Source of the DNA: Lachnospiraceae bacterium
Lineage (GTDB): Bacteria > Bacillota > Clostridia > Lachnospirales > Lachnospiraceae
Assembly (NCBI GenBank): GCA_017962225.1
Contig: JAGCVT010000098.1
Span: forward strand, 1-35,563
Length of the DNA stretch: 35,563 nucleotides
Reading direction: 5' to 3'
Part shown: in pieces, positions 8,039 to 15,607 of the stretch
Layout of the letters: every line of letters starts with the position of its first letter
How positions within the stretch are numbered: position 1 is the stretch's first letter
Position numbers and translations under genes: made by a program
The notes under the pieces: generated by a model
What the model saw: the letters and a program-made list of their open reading frames with translations, nothing else
The model's database searches: none
Told to the model about the DNA's origin: nothing

Positions 8039-8416
8039 ATGACCGGCAAAAGCGAAATTGAAGTAATTATTGGTGGCAAGGTTTATTATATTTCAGGATA
8101 CGAATCCGAAGAATATTTACAAAAAGTTGCTTCTTACATAAATTCCAAAATCAGTGATTTTGAAGGTGAAGATGCATATAAAAGACTGAACAGTCAGTAT
8201 CAGAATCTTCTTTTGCTCTTAAATATGGCTGATGACTATTTCAAAGCCAAAGCAAGAATTGATTTGCTTGAAGAAGAACTCAGTTCGAAAGATAACGATT
8301 TATGCAATATCAAGCACGAACTTATTTCAACGCAGATAAAGCTTGATAACGCAAAGACCGAAATCATATCGAAGGATAACATGATAGCAAGACTTGAAGG
8401 CGATTGGAATAAATAA
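8039..8416 (+). CDS. zapA: Cell division protein ZapA
   Basis: ZapA binds FtsZ and promotes bundling of its filaments at the division site. The first 65 residues match the family (EVIIGGKVYYISGYESEEYL, then a helix around YLQKVASYINSKI), and the rest (about 66-125) is a long coiled coil. At 125 residues it is longer than the minimal 85-100 residue Bacillus form because of that tail. The ATG at 8039 has a weak GGGG ribosome site at 8023-8026. It is the last gene before a strong terminator and closes the long run that starts at ilvB. Confidence 0.85.
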   Translation: MTGKSEIEVIIGGKVYYISGYESEEYLQKVASYINSKISDFEGEDAYKRLNSQYQNLLLLLNMADDYFKAKARIDLLEEELSSKDNDLCNIKHELISTQIKLDNAKTEIISKDNMIARLEGDWNK

Positions 8417-8420
8417 AAAC

Positions 8421-8450
8421 AAAACCGTATGATTTTTCATGCGGTTTTTT
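8421..8450 (+). terminator. Terminator after zapA
   Basis: AAACCGTATGA at 8422-8432 pairs with TCATGCGGTTT at 8437-8447 (one G-U pair, TTTT loop), followed by a T-run. The hairpin ends only 22 bases before the next start codon. Confidence 0.88.
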
Positions 8451-8471
8451 CATGTCCTTTATGAGGTTGAA

Positions 8472-10676
8472 ATGGTTGAATTACTTTCTCCAGCAGGTGA
8501 ATACAGTTCGTTCTTAGGTGCGATAAATGCCGGCGCAGATGCCGTATATCTGGCAGGCAATATGTATGGCGCCAGGGCAAGTGCGGTCAATTTTTCTAAT
8601 GAAGAGCTCATAAAAGCTATTCGTTACGCGCATTTATTCAACAGAAAAGTATTTTTAACAGTCAATACTCTTACGAAGAATAACGAGCTCGAGAATTTAA
8701 AAGATTTTTTAAATCCTTTGTATCAGAGCGGCCTGGATGCTGTTATTGTTCAGGATATAGGTGTTTTTAAATACATAAAAGAAACATTTAAGGATCTCGA
8801 TATTCATGTTTCCACACAGGCTGTTGTTACGAGTAAATACGGAGCAGAGTTTTATAAAAAGCTTGGAGCTGCACGTGTAGTGCTTGCAAGAGAATTAACT
8901 TTGCCTGAAGTAAAAGAAATTACTTCAACCGGAATCGAAACTGAATGCTTTATTCACGGAGCAATGTGTTATTCTTATTCCGGCATGTGTCTTTTCTCAT
9001 CTTTTTTAGGAGGTAATTCCGGTAACAGGGGAAGATGCAAGGGACCATGCAGACAGCCTTATGTGCTGGATAACAAAGAAGCATATTTATTAAGCCTTGC
9101 GGATATGAATACTGTTGAAATAATCGACAGACTTATTAATGCCGGTATTTATTCGTTCAAGATCGAAGGAAGGCTTAAAAGTCCTTCATACGCAGCAGGG
9201 GTTACTGCTATTTATCGTAAATATATCGATTTCTGTCTTGAAAATCCCGGTAAAGAACTAATTATAAGCGAGGAAGATAAGAATATCCTTAAAACATTGT
9301 ATTCAAGAACATCTACAGGCACAGGATATTATGACAGAGTATCTTCCCGTAAAATGGTTACAATTGAAAAAGGTTCTTATGCCAAAGTTGATGATGTTCT
9401 TGAGAAAAAGATAATCGAAAAATATATCGATACACCTTTAAAACAAAAAATTAATTTTGAATTTAAAGCAGTTCCCGGTGTTAATGCCGTATTAAAAGTT
9501 AATACTTTTGTAAACGGTAAAGAATATAAGGCTGAAACTGTTTCGGAAGAAATAATCGATACAGCTCAAAAGGCTCCGTCATCCAAAGAAGATATCCTAA
9601 AACAGCTTAAAAAACTCGGTAATACCGATTTTGAACTGGGAAATGCAGAAATTATTGTAGATAATTCTTTTGTTCCCTCATCGCTTGTTAACAAGCTTAG
9701 AAGAGAAGCGATTGAACTGCTTGAAATTGAAATATATAATTCAGACTTTACCGGAAGAAGTGAATTTACTCGTAATTCTCTTGAATTATTGAAACCGGAA
9801 GATAATTCTGAGTATACAAGTACAGAAAGCTTTTGTATTGATAACAGAGAGTCAGACAATAAAAAATCTGATAAAAGAGCATTTGTTAAAACAATTGATC
9901 AGTTTAAATTTGTTTTAAACAAATCTTTTTATGATTCGGTTGTGATTAGCAAAGATATCGTTAATAATCATGAATCAAAAGAATTAATCAAAGACAGCAA
10001 TAAACCTTTATATCTTGAGCTTCCGCCTGTTTTAAGATCTTTGAATCAGTCTGAATTTGAAGATCTGATTGAATACGCATCAGGTAACGAAAAGATTAAA
10101 GGCGTTTATGACAATCAGTATGATGCATATGAACTTCTAATAGAAAGAAGTTTCAAAAAAGAAATCTGTTCAAATGCAAACATTTACAGTTACAACAATA
10201 TGAGTGCTTCTATAAATTTAAAGATATTTGATGAGATTACGGCACCCCTTGAATTAAACCTTTATGATATTCCTGAAATTAATACCGGTTTTGGTTTTAT
10301 GATGTACGGAAGGGCACCTTTAATGCATACCGCCAACTGTGTTTTAAAGACTACAGGCAAATGCCGGAAAGGTTCTCCTGATAAAGAAACCTTTATAACT
10401 CTGAAAGACAGATTTGGTGTAGATTTTAAGGTTTACACACAGTGTGATGATTTGCTTTGTTTTAATACGATTTATAATTCAAAGCCTACATCTTTGCACA
10501 AATACTTTAACCGTTTGAAAGAAAAAAGGGTTAAAAGTTTCATTTTCTCTTTTACGGACGAAAAAACAAACGATATGGAAAGAATCACTGACTTCTTTGT
10601 AAATATATTTGACGGTCTCAACAGTGAGCCTACGTATGATTTTACGGCCTACCATATTAAGAACGGTATTCTGTAG
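8472..10676 (+). CDS. Peptidase U32 family protein (likely RNA-modifying)
   Basis: This 734-residue protein starts with the U32 signature (VELLSPAGE near residues 2-10, INAGADAVYLAGNMYGARA near 18-36). It contains the conserved block FIHGAMCYSYSGMC and GRCKGPCRQPY, with Cys166, Cys173, Cys189 and Cys193 set to bind an iron-sulfur cluster. Although named a peptidase family, members such as RlhA and TrhP are now known to hydroxylate 23S rRNA or tRNA, and the long form with a DUF3656-like C-terminal half fits RlhA-type enzymes. ATG at 8472 is chosen because GAGG at 8463-8466 precedes it and the conserved motif starts there; an upstream ATG at 8439 lies inside the zapA terminator. Whether it modifies RNA here is inference. 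Confidence 0.88.
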   Translation: MVELLSPAGEYSSFLGAINAGADAVYLAGNMYGARASAVNFSNEELIKAIRYAHLFNRKVFLTVNTLTKNNELENLKDFLNPLYQSGLDAVIVQDIGVFKYIKETFKDLDIHVSTQAVVTSKYGAEFYKKLGAARVVLARELTLPEVKEITSTGIETECFIHGAMCYSYSGMCLFSSFLGGNSGNRGRCKGPCRQPYVLDNKEAYLLSLADMNTVEIIDRLINAGIYSFKIEGRLKSPSYAAGVTAIYRKYIDFCLENPGKELIISEEDKNILKTLYSRTSTGTGYYDRVSSRKMVTIEKGSYAKVDDVLEKKIIEKYIDTPLKQKINFEFKAVPGVNAVLKVNTFVNGKEYKAETVSEEIIDTAQKAPSSKEDILKQLKKLGNTDFELGNAEIIVDNSFVPSSLVNKLRREAIELLEIEIYNSDFTGRSEFTRNSLELLKPEDNSEYTSTESFCIDNRESDNKKSDKRAFVKTIDQFKFVLNKSFYDSVVISKDIVNNHESKELIKDSNKPLYLELPPVLRSLNQSEFEDLIEYASGNEKIKGVYDNQYDAYELLIERSFKKEICSNANIYSYNNMSASINLKIFDEITAPLELNLYDIPEINTGFGFMMYGRAPLMHTANCVLKTTGKCRKGSPDKETFITLKDRFGVDFKVYTQCDDLLCFNTIYNSKPTSLHKYFNRLKEKRVKSFIFSFTDEKTNDMERITDFFVNIFDGLNSEPTYDFTAYHIKNGIL

Positions 10677-10705
10677 ATTATCTTTCATTTAAGCTCTTTT
10701 TATTG

Positions 10706-10711
10706 TATAAT
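10706..10711 (+). promoter_or_regulatory. Perfect -10 hexamer upstream of the unknown gene
   Basis: TATAAT at 10706-10711 lies 47 bases before the chosen ATG. The -35 position (10683-10688, TTTCAT) is weak, so the promoter call is tentative. Confidence 0.4.
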
Positions 10712-10758
10712 TTTCATTGTATGAAATACTGATTCAAGACTGTTTTTTTAGGATAATT

Positions 10759-11139
10759 ATGAACTTCTCTGATTATATTTATGTCGATGATTACTGCTTT
10801 TCAAAATTCGACGAAATAAAAGAGAATATGGATAAAAGAAAGAAGATTATTACAGATCCGTTTTTTGTAATAATCTTAAATGAATATACTTCAAAACTCG
10901 AATTCTGCGACTGGATGTTTATGCTTCAGAGACACTATAAAAACAATCCTCCGCTTGTTGTCGGACTTGCAAAGGATTATGATTCCGCTGAAGAACTTGC
11001 ATGCCATATGATCGAAAACTGCCTTATTAAGGTTAAAAGTCTGGATTATATTGCATATCTGGCATCGCTTCCCGAAATTGAAGAAGGTACCCAACTTCCG
11101 AAAATGTTAAAGATTTCCGGAGGAAAGATGTATGCTTAA
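10759..11139 (+). CDS. Conserved-looking hypothetical protein
   Basis: This 126-residue, apparently cytosolic protein begins MNFSDYIYVDDYCFSKFDEI and has no signal peptide, membrane segment or motif that I recognise. It has a patterned alpha/beta look, with LVVGLAKDYDSAEELACHMI resembling a strand followed by a helix. The start at 10759 is chosen over a TTG at 10717 because AGGA at 10750-10753 lies just upstream. The gene overlaps the DUF2953 gene by eight bases, so translation is probably coupled and the product may work with the DUF2953/YtfJ group. Function is unknown. Confidence 0.65.
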   Translation: MNFSDYIYVDDYCFSKFDEIKENMDKRKKIITDPFFVIILNEYTSKLEFCDWMFMLQRHYKNNPPLVVGLAKDYDSAEELACHMIENCLIKVKSLDYIAYLASLPEIEEGTQLPKMLKISGGKMYA

Positions 11140-12094
11140 AGTCCTTGCGATAATCGGAATAGTGCTCGGAGCTCTTATTGTTCTGGCTCTTATTATATTA
11201 AATATATTTCTTTTTGTACCTTTCAGATATAAAATCGGCGGCTCGAATAAAGATAAGCTGTATTTTTATTTTCTGATGACATTTTTCCTATCGTTCTTCA
11301 GAATCAGGGTTTATTACAAAGAAATGATGGGCTGGATGTCACTGAGGATATTCGGAATCAAAATCTTTGATAAAGAAATTCCGGAACTGATTGAATTTGT
11401 TCAGAAACTCTCTGAAAAGCTTTCTAAGAAAGACAAAAAGTCTAAATCGGAAACTAACGAAGCGGGCAAAACCGATGAAGAAAACCTCGAACAGGACACA
11501 ATTCCCGAGACCGATAGTGAAGAATATATCATTACCGAGGAAGAAGTCGAAGCATTCCTTAATGAGCCTGACGAAATCGATGAAATGAATGCTTTCGAAA
11601 AAAACATAACATTTCTTTCTTCAATAAAAGATTTTATTTTAAACATCAGGAAAAAGTGGTATAATTTTAAGAGGTTTGTAAATGAAAAAATAGACCAGTG
11701 GAACAAGACCAAGAAATACATCAAGTATTACTGGAAAGTTCTTAATCATCCTTCCGTAAAACCCACGCTTAAACTGTTCTGGGATTTAATGCTTAAGTTC
11801 ATGAAACATATATGGCCCAGAAAGTGGAGACTTAAGATTAAGTACGGCGATGAAGATCCTTATCTTACCGGCAAAGTACACGGTTACATATGCATGGCAA
11901 GAGGATTATTTGGAAGAGAAATTGATTTTACTCCCGTCTGGGATGAAGATGTATTTGAATTTGACGGATACGTAAGTGGAAGAGTACAGTTAATCGTTTT
12001 TTTAGGATTTGCTTTTAAGGTATTTGCAAACAAACATTTAAGAAAACTGGTTATACTGATTTTAAAAGGAGGAAAACTTCGTGGCAGAAAATAA
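11132..12094 (+). CDS. DUF2953 membrane protein (YtfI-like)
   Basis: This 320-residue protein has an N-terminal membrane segment (residues 4-30), a charged Lys/Glu-rich stretch (about 95-150) of low complexity, and a C-terminal DUF2953 domain recognisable from KYGDEDPYLTGKVHGYI and the following FDFTP-like segment. In Bacillus subtilis the DUF2953 gene ytfI lies directly before ytfJ, and the same pair is seen here with a 14-base overlap. The family is linked to spore formers, but its role is unknown. GGAGG at 11119-11123 supports the start. The acidic/basic insert is unusually long and may be a flexible linker. Confidence 0.8.
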   Translation: MLKVLAIIGIVLGALIVLALIILNIFLFVPFRYKIGGSNKDKLYFYFLMTFFLSFFRIRVYYKEMMGWMSLRIFGIKIFDKEIPELIEFVQKLSEKLSKKDKKSKSETNEAGKTDEENLEQDTIPETDSEEYIITEEEVEAFLNEPDEIDEMNAFEKNITFLSSIKDFILNIRKKWYNFKRFVNEKIDQWNKTKKYIKYYWKVLNHPSVKPTLKLFWDLMLKFMKHIWPRKWRLKIKYGDEDPYLTGKVHGYICMARGLFGREIDFTPVWDEDVFEFDGYVSGRVQLIVFLGFAFKVFANKHLRKLVILILKGGKLRGRK

Positions 12095-12479
12095 TTTTGA
12101 CGGCTTGATTAATTCTTTGATGGAAGGAATGGACGGATTTTTATCAACAAAAACCGTTGTCGGAGATCCTACCAAAGTCGGAGATACAATTATAGTTCCC
12201 CTTGTGGATGTTTCCTTCGGTGTCGGCGCAGGTGCTGCCAAAGGCGATAAGAAAAACGGAGGAATGGGTGCTTTATCAGGAAAGATGACTCCTTCCGCAG
12301 TTCTTGTAATTTCCAACGGACATACAAGACTTGTTAATATAAAGAACCAGGATTCTGTTACCAAGTTGATCGATCTCGTTCCCGATATTCTTGACCGTAT
12401 TGCTGTTAAGAAGAATAAGGACGGAGTTACAGACGAGAATGCGATTGAGACTGCATTCCCTAAGGAAGACGAAGAATAA
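12081..12479 (+). CDS. ytfJ: GerW family sporulation protein YtfJ
   Basis: This 132-residue protein matches the GerW/YtfJ family: an N-terminal helix (FDGLINSLMEGMDGFLSTKT), then GDPTKVGDTIIVPLVDVSFG and a glycine-rich segment with GALSGKMTPSAVLVI. In Bacillus it is needed for proper response of spores to some germinants, but homologs occur in many clostridia whose sporulation is uncertain. It starts at GTG (12081) with AAGGAGG at 12066-12072 and overlaps the end of the DUF2953 gene. A J-domain gene follows three bases later. Confidence 0.92.
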   Translation: MAENNFDGLINSLMEGMDGFLSTKTVVGDPTKVGDTIIVPLVDVSFGVGAGAAKGDKKNGGMGALSGKMTPSAVLVISNGHTRLVNIKNQDSVTKLIDLVPDILDRIAVKKNKDGVTDENAIETAFPKEDEE

Positions 12480-12482
12480 TAT

Positions 12483-13064
12483 ATGGATAATTTCATCTCA
12501 ATACTTCGCGATTCAAATTCTCTTCCCGAACTCGAGGAATTAAAAGTTCAACTTTACAGAGAAAATGTTCGAATCAAAACCGATAAGGCTGATCTTGAGG
12601 AATTGAGAGAATCGGTTTTTAAAGAAAAAGAAGAACTTGAAAAATCCATGGCCAGACTCGAGGAAGGCCGCAGGCAGTTCGAAAAGGAAGCCGATGAAAT
12701 AAATGCACGCATAGAAACATCCAGAAAAAATCTTGAAGAAGACATTAACGATTACAACATAAGAAAAGGTCTGCTTGAAGATGAAATCAGGAAACTGGAT
12801 GAAGACAGGCTTAAATTAAACCGCGAAAAAGCAGAATTTCAAAATTTAAAAAATCGCAGCAACTCTTTAAGAAAAGTACCGCAATTGGAATACCGACAGG
12901 GAATTTTCTTTAAGGGTATAACCGACGAGAAGGCTCTTAAAAAGAGATATAAAGATCTCGTCAAGGTTTTTCATCCGGACACAGACTCCGGAGATACTTA
13001 TACATTGCAGAATATTACCAGAGAATATGAGACATTGCTGCACGATATACAGATGAAAGCATAA
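12483..13064 (+). CDS. Coiled-coil protein with C-terminal J domain
   Basis: The first 125 residues of this 193-residue protein are a long, highly charged coiled coil (heptads such as DLEELRESVFKEKEELEKS). The C-terminus (about 138-193) looks like a DnaJ J domain with the essential HPD at 164-166 in KRYKDLVKVFHPDTDSG, followed by a helix (ITREYETLL). J domains stimulate Hsp70 ATPase, so this may recruit DnaK to a partner bound by the coil; the client is unknown. J domain at the end, rather than at the start, is an unusual order. It follows ytfJ by three bases and precedes a terminator. Confidence 0.72.
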   Translation: MDNFISILRDSNSLPELEELKVQLYRENVRIKTDKADLEELRESVFKEKEELEKSMARLEEGRRQFEKEADEINARIETSRKNLEEDINDYNIRKGLLEDEIRKLDEDRLKLNREKAEFQNLKNRSNSLRKVPQLEYRQGIFFKGITDEKALKKRYKDLVKVFHPDTDSGDTYTLQNITREYETLLHDIQMKA

Positions 13065-13099
13065 AAGCAGGAGAGTAAAGTTTACTTCCTGCTTTTTTT
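13064..13099 (+). terminator. Terminator after the J-domain gene
   Basis: AAAGCAGGA at 13064-13072 pairs with TCCTGCTTT at 13087-13095, with further pairing of AGTAAA and TTTACT inside, followed by a T-run. Confidence 0.88.
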
Positions 13100-13113
13100 A
13101 CGAGTTTAAGTAT

Positions 13114-13144
13114 AAAAAAAGTGCCTGTCCAATCGGACAAGCAC
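13114..13144 (-). terminator. Terminator of rpmB
   Basis: On the minus strand GTGCTTGTCC pairs with GGACAGGCAC (GATT loop, one G-U pair) at 13121-13144 and is followed by seven T. It faces the terminator at 13064-13099. Confidence 0.88.
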
Positions 13145-13163
13145 GAATAATCATTAGTAACAA

Positions 13164-13349
13164 TTACGCTCTTTCAACCAAGCCTGACTTTAAACATCTT
13201 GTGCAAACATGCATGGTCTTTGTGGTACCGTTTACCTTACACTTAACTGTTCTGATATTGGAATTCCAAATATGATTTGAACGTCTGTGTGAATGGCTTA
13301 CGTTGTTACCAAAATGAACGCCTTTATCACAAATATCGCATTTAGCCAT
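13164..13349 (-). CDS. rpmB: 50S ribosomal protein L28
   Basis: This 61-residue protein is L28, a component of the large ribosomal subunit. It begins MAKCDICDKGVHFGNNVSHS, and the paired cysteines (C4, C7 and CTRC near 49-52) make it the zinc-binding form. The start at 13349 is set by GGAGGTG just upstream and by the family start; an upstream frame extension is not real. It is a single-gene unit divergent from asp23, an arrangement common in Firmicutes. Confidence 0.97.
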   Translation of the reverse strand: MAKCDICDKGVHFGNNVSHSHRRSNHIWNSNIRTVKCKVNGTTKTMHVCTRCLKSGLVERA

Positions 13350-13383
13350 TTTTAACACCTCCTTAAACTGACAAAAAGGATAA

Positions 13384-13398
13384 GGAGAATGCTTCTCC
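13384..13398 (-). promoter_or_regulatory. 5'-UTR hairpin of rpmB
   Basis: GGAGAA-GCA-TTCTCC (minus strand) forms a 6-base stem with a 3-base loop between the rpmB promoter and its ribosome site. It contains a GGAG-like sequence and might be a small regulatory or protein-binding site. Confidence 0.35.
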
Positions 13399-13416
13399 AC
13401 AATCCACAACGTTAGT

Positions 13417-13445
13417 ATTATACCCAAATAAATTTAAAAAGGCAA
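13417..13445 (-). promoter_or_regulatory. Promoter of rpmB
   Basis: On the minus strand TTGCCT (13440-13445) and TATAAT (13417-13422) are 17 bases apart, a strong vegetative promoter about 70 bases before the ATG. Confidence 0.72.
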
Positions 13446-13490
13446 CTATAAATTGAAAAAATTGTAAATTTTATTAACATTATGTGAATA

Positions 13491-13522
13491 TTGTTTATTT
13501 TTTTGAATACTGGTAATATAAT
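13491..13522 (+). promoter_or_regulatory. Candidate promoter of asp23
   Basis: The element TGGTAATATAAT at 13511-13522 contains TATAAT; TTGTTT at 13491-13496 lies 17 bases before the alternative TAATAT register at 13514-13519. The same 12-base element recurs at 35342-35353. Confidence 0.5.
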
Positions 13523-13558
13523 GTGTAGCAGTGTGTTAAAAAACGAGGAGGGGACTAT

Positions 13559-13915
13559 ATGAAAGGAACTCTTGATACGCATTTAGGTAACGTTTCCATT
13601 AACAACAATGTCATAGCCGAATATGCAGGTAATGTAGCATTGGAATGCTACGGTGTTGCAGGCATGGCACAGATAAATGTTGCCGAGGGTGTTGCTAGCA
13701 TCCTTAAAAGAGACAGCATGTCAAAGGGTATTTCTGTTTCTCTTGACAATAATAAACTTACTATCAATCTTCATATCATCGTAGCTTTCGGTGTTTCGAT
13801 CACAGCCGTAGCAAATAACGTAATGAGTGAAGTTAAATACAATGTTGAACAGTTCGCCGGTTTGGATGTTGAAAAAGTCAACGTCTTCATCGAAGGCGTC
13901 AGCGTTGTTGAATAA
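13559..13915 (+). CDS. Asp23/Gls24 family protein (YloU-like)
   Basis: This 118-residue protein matches the Asp23/Gls24 family, with LGNVSINNNVIAEYAGNVAL near the start and a C-terminal VEKVNVFIEGVSVVE. Members are abundant small envelope-associated proteins in Gram-positive bacteria, some with a role in cell-wall stress. The order rpmB (divergent), asp23, yloV, recG is conserved in Firmicutes. The ribosome site GAGGAGGGG at 13546-13554 is very strong. It has no membrane anchor of its own. Confidence 0.9.
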   Translation: MKGTLDTHLGNVSINNNVIAEYAGNVALECYGVAGMAQINVAEGVASILKRDSMSKGISVSLDNNKLTINLHIIVAFGVSITAVANNVMSEVKYNVEQFAGLDVEKVNVFIEGVSVVE

Positions 13916-13926
13916 GGAGGATTATC

Positions 13927-15603
13927 GTGTCTAAGAATACGATCGATTCAAAAATGCTTGCCAGAATGTTCATGGCTGGCGCATGTAATCTTGAAAAACA
14001 CAAAGATTATATAAATGAGCTCAATGTCTTCCCCGTTCCCGACGGCGATACAGGAACAAACATGACAATGACAATTATGTCAGCGTACAAAGAGCTTAAC
14101 AATCTTGAAGACCCCGACATGAAAGCCACATGCAAAGCTATTTCTTCAGGTTCCTTAAGAGGTGCGAGAGGAAACAGCGGTGTTATTTTATCACAGCTTA
14201 TCAGAGGCTTCACCAAAATTGCCTGTGAATACAAGGAACTTGATATCAATATTATTACAGATGCCTGCAAAAACTCGGTAGCAACAGCTTATAAGGCGGT
14301 TATGAAGCCTAAGGAAGGTACAATTCTTACAGTTGCTTCAGGTGTATACGATAAAGCAGAAGAGTTAAGAAAGAATGGCGAAACCGATTTAACTGTATTT
14401 CTTGAAACAGTTATAGCTTACGCCGATGAAGTTTTATTAAAAACTCCAGATCTTTTACCGGTTCTTAAGCAGGCCGGCGTAGTAGATTCCGGTGGACAGG
14501 GTCTGATGGAATTTTTACACGGTTCACTTGATTTGTTTGAAGGAAAAGATGTTGAGACCAATATAGCTTCTCAGAAAGCAGCAGGTAAAGCTGAAAAGAA
14601 AGAAGCTTCGGACAGTATTGCAAACGAACTTAAATACAATTACAGTACTGATTTTATAATTCTTTTAAACAAACCCTTTAATGCAAAGACAGAGCAGGAT
14701 CTTAATAATTTCCTCGAAGCTCTTTGCGGAAACATAAGTATTACTCCTTCGGACGGTAACATTAAGGTTCACTGTCATACCAACGATCCCGGTTTAATCG
14801 TTCAGAGAGCTTTAAAACAGGGCATATTAACAGACATTAAGATTGAGAATTTAAAGCTTGAAATCAAAGAGAACGATTCTGAAGAAGTTAAGACAGAAAA
14901 TATCGTAAAAGAAGAAGCTAAGCCCGAGATAAAAGAAGAAGCAAAGGAATACGGATTTATTGCTGTTTCTGTCGGTGACGGAATGAGCGAAATCTTCAAG
15001 TCCATAGGTGCCGATTATATCATCGAGGGCGGCCAGACAATGAACCCTTCGACGGAAGATGTTTTAAATGCAATTGAGAAGGTAAATGCCAAGAATGTAT
15101 TCATTTTCCCTAACAATAAGAACATTATCTTAGCCGCAAATCAGGCAAGAGATTTAACGGAAGACAAAGAAGTAATCGTAATTCCTACAAAGACTGTTCC
15201 TCAGGGAATTGCAGCTTTGATTAATTACTTACCTGATTCTTCTGTTGAAGAAAATACAGAAAACATGACCGAAGGCGCAAATAACGTTAAAACAGGTCAG
15301 GTTACATATGCGGTAAGAGATACGGAAATTGATGATAAGGTAATCCAGAAAGACGATTACATGGGTATCGGCGATAAGGGTATTTTATCAGTCGGTTCCG
15401 ACAGAGATTCCGTTACCAAGGAAATGATTGCCGAAATGGTTGACGAAGATACCTGCGTTATTACCATTTATGTGGGTTCCGATGTTGCAGAAACAGATTA
15501 TGAACAATTAAAATCCGATCTGGAAGAGCTTTACGAAGATGTAGAAGTTGAAATCCAGATAGGCGGACAGCCGATATATTATTACATCGTATCAGTAGAG
15601 TAA
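13927..15603 (+). CDS. DAK2-domain kinase, YloV/FakA-like
   Basis: This 558-residue protein begins with a DhaL-type (DAK2) ATP-binding domain with the DGDTGTN motif at 39-45 and SGSLRGARGNSGVILSQL near 74-91. It resembles FakA, which phosphorylates fatty acids bound by a FakB (DegV-type) partner for entry into phospholipid synthesis. A Lys/Glu-rich linker near residues 310-338 separates it from the C-terminal region, where GGQTMNPSTEDVLNAIEKV matches the YloV family. No FakB gene is nearby, so a partner must be elsewhere. GTG at 13927 is preceded by AAGGAGG at 13914-13920. Confidence 0.88.
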   Translation: MSKNTIDSKMLARMFMAGACNLEKHKDYINELNVFPVPDGDTGTNMTMTIMSAYKELNNLEDPDMKATCKAISSGSLRGARGNSGVILSQLIRGFTKIACEYKELDINIITDACKNSVATAYKAVMKPKEGTILTVASGVYDKAEELRKNGETDLTVFLETVIAYADEVLLKTPDLLPVLKQAGVVDSGGQGLMEFLHGSLDLFEGKDVETNIASQKAAGKAEKKEASDSIANELKYNYSTDFIILLNKPFNAKTEQDLNNFLEALCGNISITPSDGNIKVHCHTNDPGLIVQRALKQGILTDIKIENLKLEIKENDSEEVKTENIVKEEAKPEIKEEAKEYGFIAVSVGDGMSEIFKSIGADYIIEGGQTMNPSTEDVLNAIEKVNAKNVFIFPNNKNIILAANQARDLTEDKEVIVIPTKTVPQGIAALINYLPDSSVEENTENMTEGANNVKTGQVTYAVRDTEIDDKVIQKDDYMGIGDKGILSVGSDRDSVTKEMIAEMVDEDTCVITIYVGSDVAETDYEQLKSDLEELYEDVEVEIQIGGQPIYYYIVSVE

Positions 15604-15607
15604 TTCA

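Noticed and set aside
8439..8471. In-frame ATG extension of the U32 gene
   Set aside because: It lies inside the zapA terminator hairpin, lacks a ribosome site, and the family begins at the VELLSPAGE motif just after 8472.
12062..12496. Open frame of 144 codons on the minus strand
   Set aside because: It is antisense to ytfJ, with no ribosome site or family match.
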